Shown here one piece after another: positions 6,547-11,587 of a stretch of 11,587 nt of DNA. Below the pieces are notes generated by a model that worked only from the letters and a program-made list of their open reading frames with translations, had not been told where the DNA came from and searched no databases. Source of the DNA: a bacterium (GTDB taxonomy: Bacteria > Krumholzibacteriota > Krumholzibacteriia > Krumholzibacteriales > WJIX01); contig JAGHBT010000272.1 of the NCBI GenBank assembly GCA_021160845.1, forward strand, positions 1-11,587. Direction: 5' to 3'. Positions within the stretch are counted from its first letter, which is position 1. The number at the start of each line of letters is the position of its first letter. Made by a program: the position numbers and the translations under genes.

Positions 6547-7017
6547 ATGAGTAGGCCGAGCTGGGATGAATATTTTATGAAAATCACTGATTTGGTCGCT
6601 GAGCGTTCTACATGTCTCAGGCGACAAGTGGGGGCCATTATCGTTATAAATAAAAGGATAATTTCAACCGGCTATAATGGAGCTCCCAAAGGGTTGGAAC
6701 ATTGTCTTGATATTGGGTGTTTACGTGAAAAATTGCACATTCCTTCGGGCGAAAGGCAGGAATTGTGTAGGGGGGTTCATGCTGAACAGAACGCCATAAT
6801 TCAGGCTGCGGGGGCAGGTGTGGATATGGAAGGGGCCACGATGTACTGTACGGATTCTCCTTGTTCCACCTGTTCAAAGATGATTATTAACGCTGGTATC
6901 AAAAAACTTGTTCTAGGAAAGAAGTATCCTGACGAACTTGGGCATGAACTTATAAGAGCCTCGGGGATTGAAACGGTATATTTTCAGCCTGAGCCGGAGG
7001 AAAAGTCTGAACCGTAA
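6547..7017 (+). CDS. comEB: dCMP deaminase, ComEB-type
   Basis: A 156-residue zinc-dependent cytidine/deoxycytidylate deaminase-family protein. The catalytic motif is H78-A-E80 (GVHAEQNAI), with E80 as proton shuttle, and the other zinc ligands are C106 and C109 in SPCSTC. The RPSWDEYFM N-terminus, STCLRRQVGAII and TGYNGAPKGLEHC are characteristic of dCMP deaminase (dCMP to dUMP), the entry to thymidylate synthesis. The Cys- and His-containing insert at about 53-75 (CLDIGC ... H64) is the region that holds a second, structural zinc in this family. I chose ATG 6547 over the in-frame TTG at 6535 because GGGAG sits 5 bases upstream. It is followed after 11 bases by nrdR. Bacillus ComEB has the same domain but is not itself the DNA-uptake channel, so no competence role is implied here. 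Confidence 0.93.
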   Translation: MSRPSWDEYFMKITDLVAERSTCLRRQVGAIIVINKRIISTGYNGAPKGLEHCLDIGCLREKLHIPSGERQELCRGVHAEQNAIIQAAGAGVDMEGATMYCTDSPCSTCSKMIINAGIKKLVLGKKYPDELGHELIRASGIETVYFQPEPEEKSEP

Positions 7018-7028
7018 AGGAGGATGAT

Positions 7029-7487
7029 TTGCGTTGTCCCGCGTGCGGTAATGAAGAAGACAAGGTTGTCGACAGTAGGTCTACCCGTGATAATTCCGCG
7101 ATAAGAAGGCGCCGCGAATGCCTGGCCTGTGGCTATAGATTTACGACCTATGAAAGTATTGAACAAAGACCTGTTATGGTTGTTAAGAAGGATGGAAACA
7201 GGGAGCGTTATTCAAGGGATAAGATGTTAAACGGTCTTCTTAGGGCGTGTGAAAAACGCCCGGTTTCAATGGAGGCGCTGGAGAAATTGGTAGACGAAGT
7301 AGAGAATTCTGTCTCAAGTAGCATAAGGGATGAAATTCCAACCGAAGAACTGGGTAACGAGATTATGAAAAGGCTTGCCGCTATCGATCAAGTTGCCTAT
7401 GTTCGCTTCGCGTCCGTGTACCGGGATTTCAAGGATATTTCACAGTTTCTTTTGGAATTAAAGGGACTTCTCGGAAAGGACAAGTAG
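7029..7487 (+). CDS. nrdR: Transcriptional repressor NrdR
   Basis: A 152-residue NrdR with both expected domains. The N-terminal zinc ribbon has C3-x2-C6 and C31-x2-C34 (CPACG and CLACG), with the conserved VVDSR and basic IRRRREC segments. The ATP-cone covers about residues 49-139 (VVKKDGNRERYSRDKM, then LGNEIMKRL and AYVRFASVYR). NrdR senses ATP/dATP and represses ribonucleotide reductase genes by binding pairs of NrdR boxes. The start is TTG, required because the first Cys is residue 3, and AGGAGG (7018-7023) lies 5 bases upstream, overlapping the comEB stop. The comEB-nrdR pair is therefore tightly coupled. I did not find a convincing NrdR box in this window, so its targets are elsewhere. 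Confidence 0.97.
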   Translation: MRCPACGNEEDKVVDSRSTRDNSAIRRRRECLACGYRFTTYESIEQRPVMVVKKDGNRERYSRDKMLNGLLRACEKRPVSMEALEKLVDEVENSVSSSIRDEIPTEELGNEIMKRLAAIDQVAYVRFASVYRDFKDISQFLLELKGLLGKDK

Positions 7488-7544
7488 ACAGTTTACAGAA
7501 TATTTCTATTGTTGCGGCTTGAAATTTAGAGAAGGGAGAATTTC

Positions 7545-8396
7545 ATGGATTTACCTGACCACTTTAAAACAGTGTTAATTTCGGTTGCTCTTTTTTCTGT
7601 TGCTCTGTTAAGCATTCGTTGTTCTTCATCTCCCCCTCCTGGCGAGGTTAAGGACAAGGGTGGCAAAATCAAACTATGCTTTACTCCGGAAGTGGGAGCA
7701 GTATCCAAATATAAGGGAAGTCATACGAGGGAAAAGAACTTTTCTGGAATGGATATTAGCCTAGTTACCACATACAGAGTAGTCCAGTCTGTGAAGGCTA
7801 AGACAAAAGAGGGTAATAATTCAATTAGAATCAAGTGCCTGGAGCAAGATACCAAAATGGTTCATAATGGAGAAACTCTGGATTATAAAAATCCCGTCAA
7901 AGCTGAGGGAAAGACAATTGAAGTTGAAGTATCACCAATGGGAGAAGTAAAAGGTGTTAAAGGGTTTATTTCCGGGCTGTCTAAAGATGACTTAAAGAGT
8001 TTTGCTGAAAACTGGTTCTTTGAACTACCGGAGAAGCCCTACGGAATTGGTGAAAGTTGGCAGAAAGAGATTAACGACAGTACTGAAAATATGGTTGTAA
8101 AAGGGATTTCCGAATTTACCCTGGAGGGGATTGAATCGAAAGATGGTATCGAGGTTGCCTGTATCAGCGGTAGCGCCGAGATGGATATAGTCGGCAAATC
8201 GGAACGGGGTACTATTAAAGGGACAAATAAGACCGCTTTTAAAGCAAAAATCGCGATAAAAGGTGGGTATATAGTTACATCCAGTAGTAATTCGGAAATG
8301 AAGGGGAAAATGACCGGTATAAATCCGGAAACCGCCAAGGAGGAAACGAGGGATATAGCGAGTTTTTCTCATGACAAGGTGGAATTTATCGAGTGA
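7545..8396 (+). CDS. Probable exported lipoprotein of unknown function
   Basis: A 283-residue protein I cannot assign to a known function. An N-terminal hydrophobic stretch at about 8-24 ends LLSIRC, followed by SSSPPPGEVKDKGG, a flexible low-complexity linker typical after a lipidated Cys (C26). The -1 residue is Arg rather than the usual Gly, Ala or Ser, so the lipobox is not canonical. The body is predicted beta-rich, with many alternating polar and hydrophobic strands (YKGSHTREKNF, TTYRVVQSVKAKTKEG, EVEVSPMGEVKGVKGF). One central segment is aromatic-rich (ENWFFELPEKPYGIGESWQ). The 'growth of a beta-sheet with a P-x-GxSW turn' pattern resembles DUF6263-type exported proteins, from memory and unverified. 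ATG is preceded by GAAGGGAG with a good spacing. It lies 57 bases after nrdR and 9 bases before tatC. There is no twin-arginine motif, so it is not an evident Tat substrate. Confidence 0.6.
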   Translation: MDLPDHFKTVLISVALFSVALLSIRCSSSPPPGEVKDKGGKIKLCFTPEVGAVSKYKGSHTREKNFSGMDISLVTTYRVVQSVKAKTKEGNNSIRIKCLEQDTKMVHNGETLDYKNPVKAEGKTIEVEVSPMGEVKGVKGFISGLSKDDLKSFAENWFFELPEKPYGIGESWQKEINDSTENMVVKGISEFTLEGIESKDGIEVACISGSAEMDIVGKSERGTIKGTNKTAFKAKIAIKGGYIVTSSSNSEMKGKMTGINPETAKEETRDIASFSHDKVEFIE

Positions 8397-8405
8397 TCGT
8401 GCGAA

Positions 8406-9152
8406 ATGTTGCCTGATGGAGAAAAAAGGGAAAAGCTAAAAGAGATGGGGTTCCTCGATCACCTCGAGGAATTAAGGTCGGGTTTAATATGGGTTATTGT
8501 GGTCTGGCTGGGGACCTCGATAGTTCTGTGGTTTTTTTCAAGGTCTCTGATAGATTTTATTCTCGCCGGGATTCCTCTTAAAAGTCTCTATTTCAATGCC
8601 CCTACAGAGGCCTTCGTGATCCGCATGAAGCTCAGTTTTATTGCCGGATTTCTGGTATCTTTTCCATATATTTTATTTAGGATATGTGTTTTTGTATCCC
8701 CGGGATTGTTTTCAAGCGAAAAAAAAGTTATTTTTCCATTTATTTTACCCGCAACACTACTCTTTTACCTTGGAGTCGTATTTGCCTATTGGATAATGAT
8801 CCCGATCGTCCTTGATTTTCTGATGAAATTCGGAACTGATATGTTATCACCGCTTATATCGGTTGGAAAATACTTCACTTTTGTAGGGAAATTGTGTTTT
8901 AGCTTCGGCATTGTATTTGAGTTACCGCTGGTGATAGTATTTCTGACGATTGCGGGCGTGATATCTCCGGAGAAACTGCTTAAACAGTGGCGTTGGGTTG
9001 TGCTGATCGTTTTTATTGCCGGGGCGCTTCTGACGCCTCCGGACCCAGTTTCACAGCTCCTTATGGCCTTCCCTCTGATAATACTTTTTTTTATCAGTGT
9101 TATTCTCTCAATTTTTATTAAGAGGGGCGGCAGAAAAGAGAGAAAGAGCTGA
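8406..9152 (+). CDS. tatC: Sec-independent protein translocase subunit TatC
   Basis: A 248-residue inner-membrane protein with about six transmembrane segments, the twin-arginine signal receptor of the Tat export complex. Diagnostic features are FLDHLEELR in the cytoplasmic N-terminus (16-24, with the signal-binding E21), NAPTEAF (P66-x-E68) in the first periplasmic loop, FSFGIVFELP with E172 in the fourth membrane segment (equivalent to E170 of E. coli), and the GALLTPPDPVSQLLMAFPL segment before the last helix. The length is normal. The start is ATG at 8406, 9 bases after the lipoprotein gene, with no clear Shine-Dalgarno. A second ATG at 8448 (MGFLDHLE) is possible but would leave no residues before the conserved motif. 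No tatA or tatB is in the window. It may be translationally coupled to the upstream gene. Confidence 0.96.
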   Translation: MLPDGEKREKLKEMGFLDHLEELRSGLIWVIVVWLGTSIVLWFFSRSLIDFILAGIPLKSLYFNAPTEAFVIRMKLSFIAGFLVSFPYILFRICVFVSPGLFSSEKKVIFPFILPATLLFYLGVVFAYWIMIPIVLDFLMKFGTDMLSPLISVGKYFTFVGKLCFSFGIVFELPLVIVFLTIAGVISPEKLLKQWRWVVLIVFIAGALLTPPDPVSQLLMAFPLIILFFISVILSIFIKRGGRKERKS

Positions 9153-9225
9153 AAATACCTTGAATCATACCAATAGTAGTGATAGATTTCAGAATCTAGT
9201 GTGTAAGTGTTACAGGATACCGATA

Positions 9226-9254
9226 TTGTTTATTGTTTTGATAATGAATATGAT
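9226..9254 (+). promoter_or_regulatory. Weak promoter candidate upstream of the polyprenyl synthase
   Basis: TTGTTT (9226-9231) and TATGAT (9249-9254) are separated by 17 bases. The -10 matches consensus at 5 of 6 positions but the -35 only at 3 of 6. Transcription would begin just before the ribosome binding site, which is tight. The remaining 9153-9225 gap holds only a small AT-rich hairpin at 9183-9198 (TAGATT, loop TCAG, AATCTA). Confidence 0.2.
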
Positions 9255-9273
9255 TTTATTTTTTTGAAGGGGA

Positions 9274-10293
9274 TTGATTATAGGTTTGCCGGAGTACTCT
9301 GATGATATTACTTTAGATTCGGTTAAATCAGCCGTTAAGTTCGAGTTTGATTCCCTTGAAAAAAGACTTAAAGCGGTTCTCAGGTCGGATGTTTCCCTGC
9401 TAGACGAAATATATGCTTCATTAAGCGGTAACCCCGGTAAGAGATTGCGTCCCAATATGCTTTTTCTCGCTGCCAGGAATAGCGACGGCGATCCCGAAAA
9501 GGCTGTTACCGCGGGTTTCGCTGTAGAACTTGTTCATACAGCCACACTGATTCACGATGATATTATCGATGCTAATGATCTTCGCCGCGGTCAGCCGACG
9601 GTCTCCTCAAAGTGGGGCAGGAATATAGCTACAATTATGGGAGATTACTTGTATTCAAGGGCTTTCTCATGTTTGAGTGAGGAGGGACTTTGGGAGGTTA
9701 TATCTATTCTGGCCCACGCGACAAATGCTATGAGTGTCGGAGAAATGTTGCAGTTTCAACATAAGAGAGATGTGAATATCAGTGAAAAGAGTTATCTGAA
9801 CCTGATAAACAAGAAAACAGCTTCTCTCTTCGCAGCTTCCTGTGAATCCGGCGCTATATTGGGTCCGAATGGTAACCGAGATAGAAACGGGTATTCCATG
9901 TTTGGAGAAAATATAGGGTTGGCTTACCAGATTACGGATGACCTTTTTGATTATCTCGATGCTGAAAAATATATGGGAAAGCCTGTCGCGGTTGATCTCG
10001 CTGGTGGAAAAGTAACTCTGCCCTTTATTATATCATATAAAAACGCTCCGGAGAATGTCAGGAGGAGAGTTGGTGATATGTTGCGGATAGGTTTTGATAA
10101 AGAAGGGTGTTGGGATGAAATGCTTTTGTTCATTAAAAACTATGGAGGGGTGGAATATTCGATTGAGAAAGCCAGAAATTTTGGAGAGAAAGCGAAGACT
10201 TTTTTAAATGCTGTATCCTCATCGCCTGAGACAGATCTTTTATGTTACGCGGCGGATTATGTTGTGGAAAGAGTTGTTCCATATTCCGGTTAA
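9274..10293 (+). CDS. Polyprenyl diphosphate synthase, medium/long chain
   Basis: A 339-residue trans-isoprenyl diphosphate synthase that adds isopentenyl diphosphate units to an allylic primer. The two Asp-rich motifs are intact: D95-D-I-I-D99 followed by RRG (first), and D222-D-L-F-D226 (second). GKRLRP (55-60), GDYLYSRA and GGKVTLP are also present. The fifth residue before the first motif is Ala90, not an aromatic, which in this family allows chains longer than C20, so hexaprenyl to decaprenyl products for quinone side chains are likely (IspB/HepT group). The exact length cannot be stated. The start is uncertain: GAAGGGGA lies directly against the TTG at 9274, and a second in-frame TTG at 9286 is 13 bases away. 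The TTG at 9274 is used because no ATG is close. Only four or five residues are in doubt. Confidence 0.9.
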   Translation: MIIGLPEYSDDITLDSVKSAVKFEFDSLEKRLKAVLRSDVSLLDEIYASLSGNPGKRLRPNMLFLAARNSDGDPEKAVTAGFAVELVHTATLIHDDIIDANDLRRGQPTVSSKWGRNIATIMGDYLYSRAFSCLSEEGLWEVISILAHATNAMSVGEMLQFQHKRDVNISEKSYLNLINKKTASLFAASCESGAILGPNGNRDRNGYSMFGENIGLAYQITDDLFDYLDAEKYMGKPVAVDLAGGKVTLPFIISYKNAPENVRRRVGDMLRIGFDKEGCWDEMLLFIKNYGGVEYSIEKARNFGEKAKTFLNAVSSSPETDLLCYAADYVVERVVPYSG

Positions 10294-10335
10294 CTATGGG
10301 GGGATTCATTTGCTAATTCTTTCCGGGAGGAAATT

Positions 10336-11328
10336 ATGGAAAATGTAGAAGCGTTATATTATTCAAAATCCGATAAGAATGTTGTGGAGTGCCATCTTTG
10401 TCCACATGAATGCGTAATAGGTGAAGGTAAGGAGGGAATGTGCAGAGTTAGAGAAAACAGGGGAGGTAAACTTTACGCCCTTTCTTATGGGAAGACGGTA
10501 ACTGTCAATCTGGATCCGATCGAGAAAAAACCGCTTTTTCATTTTATGCCGGGGGCACAAATAGTATCGATAGGTCCTAATGGATGTACCTTTACCTGCA
10601 AGAATTGCCAAAACTGGAATATCTCTCAAGAGTCGGTACCAACCAAGGATATCTCTCCCCGGGAGCTTGTTGAACTTGCTGAAAGGGAACATTCTGTGGG
10701 GGTTGCTTTTACTTATACCGAGCCTCTTGTTTGGTTTGAATATCTTATGGATGTTTTGCCTTTAATGAGAGAGGCGGGGCTAAAATCCGTCCTTGTTACA
10801 AACGGGTATATCAATGAAGAACCGGGTTCGCGGATAGCTCCTATGGTTGACGGATTCAATATTGATCTGAAGAGTTTTAATAATAATTTTTACAGAAAAT
10901 ACTGTGGAGGAGAAGTGGAGTATGTAAAAAGGTTTATTGAAATTGCTTCAGCTGTATCGCATGTTGAAGTAACCAATTTATTGATACCCGGGTTAAATGA
11001 TAATTTGGGAGAGATAGAAGATATGGTTAAATGGCTTTCGGGGGTATCAAGGGAAATACCTCTGCATTTTTCCCGTTTTTTCCCTCACTATAGGATGAAT
11101 GACAGGCCGCCTACTTCAGCTGAATCCTTGCAGAAGGCATATGAAATTGGGAGAAGATATCTTGATTATGTTTATATTGGTAATATATTTATTGAGGGCA
11201 CGGAAAATACCTATTGCCCGGATTGTGGCAAGGTTGTGATTGAGCGCAAAGGTTATTCTGCCAGGAATCTTATGGATTCAGGATGTTGCCCATCTTGCGG
11301 AAAAAAAATAAAGGGGGTCTGGAGTTAA
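10336..11328 (+). CDS. amrS: AmmeMemoRadiSam-type radical SAM enzyme
   Basis: A 330-residue radical SAM protein. The 4Fe-4S motif is C84-TFT-C88-KN-C91 (GCTFTCKNCQNW). The N-terminus has C19-x2-C22-x3-C26 and C36 (ECHLCPHEC ... GMCRVR), which resembles pyruvate formate-lyase activase-like proteins of the AmmeMemoRadiSam system. The FTYTEPLVWFEYL and VTNGYINEEP motifs, NIDLKSF, and the FSRFFPHYRM segment follow in family order. The C-terminus is a zinc ribbon, CPDCG and CPSCG ending GVWS, as expected for this family (TIGR04337 by memory). The start is ATG with GGGAGG 5 bases upstream. The usual partners, a Memo-type and an AMMECR1-type protein, are not in this window. The substrate of this system is not established, so none is given. 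rsfS starts at the next base after the stop, implying coupling. Confidence 0.9.
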   Translation: MENVEALYYSKSDKNVVECHLCPHECVIGEGKEGMCRVRENRGGKLYALSYGKTVTVNLDPIEKKPLFHFMPGAQIVSIGPNGCTFTCKNCQNWNISQESVPTKDISPRELVELAEREHSVGVAFTYTEPLVWFEYLMDVLPLMREAGLKSVLVTNGYINEEPGSRIAPMVDGFNIDLKSFNNNFYRKYCGGEVEYVKRFIEIASAVSHVEVTNLLIPGLNDNLGEIEDMVKWLSGVSREIPLHFSRFFPHYRMNDRPPTSAESLQKAYEIGRRYLDYVYIGNIFIEGTENTYCPDCGKVVIERKGYSARNLMDSGCCPSCGKKIKGVWS

Positions 11329-11587
11329 TTGAAAAAAATTGCACCTAAAAAGCTTGCTAAAAGAATTATCAAGCTTATATGGCAAAAAAAGGCGGATGAT
11401 ATAGCCCTTCTTAATTTGAAAAAGGTCTCGAACATCGCTGACTATTTTGTGATTTGTTCCGTTTCCAGCGGTGTTCAAGCTCGTGTTGTCGCGGACGTTG
11501 TCGTTGAGGATTTGAAGAAAAATGGGTTAACACCAAATGTCGAAGGATACCGATCCCCGTCTTGGCCTTTGACAAACTCTTCAGGTG
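11329..11587 (+). CDS. rsfS: Ribosomal silencing factor RsfS, 5' part
   Basis: Eighty-six residues are visible before the window ends; the family is about 110-130 residues long. The start is TTG directly after the TAA of the radical SAM gene, with GGGGG and GGAG within 16 bases upstream. The sequence fits RsfS: KADDIALLNLKKVSNIADYF followed by VICSVSSGVQARVVAD, then VEDLKKNGL, NVEGYRSPSW and the beginning of the last strand (PLTNSSG). RsfS binds ribosomal protein L14 (uL14) on the large subunit and prevents subunit joining when nutrients are scarce. The segment after SPSW usually reads xLLDxGD. Here it is PLTNSSG, so the normal Asp is Asn and the Gly-Asp turn is altered; the alignment needs no gap. 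The gene is cut at the right edge. Confidence 0.85.
   Translation, partial: MKKIAPKKLAKRIIKLIWQKKADDIALLNLKKVSNIADYFVICSVSSGVQARVVADVVVEDLKKNGLTPNVEGYRSPSWPLTNSSG

Noticed and set aside
6463..7517. The decamer ATTGTTGCGG occurring upstream of comEB and again upstream of the lipoprotein gene, considered as an operator
   Set aside because: Ten bases shared once, without symmetry or matching spacing to the starts, can occur by chance, and it does not fit the NrdR-box pattern.
1..11587. CRISPR arrays, insertion sequences, tRNA or rRNA genes, prophage or defence-system genes
   Set aside because: I saw no repeat-spacer pattern, transposase, terminal inverted repeats, structural RNA or phage-type proteins. 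The gene content is mainly housekeeping and envelope functions.

Overview
The window looks like a chromosomal segment of a Gram-negative bacterium, probably from a poorly characterised lineage. The evidence is an outer-membrane beta-barrel protein with a signal peptide and a terminal Phe, a lipoprotein-like protein, TatC, and sigma-70-type promoters. Genes are closely packed behind good Shine-Dalgarno sites. TTG starts are common: ywlE-like, nrdR, rsfS and probably the polyprenyl synthase. I cannot name the phylum. The ywlE-rpiB-glyA order resembles Firmicutes, but the envelope genes argue against a Gram-positive host.

Layout. (1) 3-692 (+) is the 3' end of a VpsJ-like polysaccharide-locus protein, visibly more AT-rich than the rest, so a polysaccharide cluster probably ends here. 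(2) 819-2689 (-) holds three leftward genes: a cupin, then (from its own promoter) an outer-membrane barrel protein and a YcbL/GloB-like metallo-beta-lactamase-fold hydrolase. (3) 2974-7487 (+) is a housekeeping series: a YwlE-type phosphatase, the branched-chain aminotransferase IlvE, ribose-5-phosphate isomerase B, serine hydroxymethyltransferase, dCMP deaminase and NrdR. (4) 7545-11587 (+) is an envelope and maturation series: a lipoprotein-like protein of unknown function, TatC, a medium/long-chain polyprenyl diphosphate synthase, an AmmeMemoRadiSam-type radical SAM enzyme and the start of the ribosomal silencing factor RsfS.

Functional links. GlyA makes 5,10-methylene-tetrahydrofolate, dCMP deaminase makes dUMP, and thymidylate synthase (not seen here) uses both; NrdR represses ribonucleotide reductase. 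So glyA-comEB-nrdR forms a dTMP/dNTP supply group. The polyprenyl synthase feeds quinone or undecaprenyl carrier synthesis and TatC exports folded proteins, both envelope functions.

The clearest anomaly is a frameshift near the 3' end of ilvE (about 4500), where about 7 nt seem to be missing and 30 recognisable C-terminal codons continue in another frame. Other points are the arginine-phosphatase signature of the LMW-PTP protein, a structured glyA-comEB intergenic region, and a radical SAM gene without its usual partners in view. I found no mobile element, CRISPR array, tRNA or rRNA, and no convincing undescribed multi-gene system. All intergenic stretches are under 300 bases.
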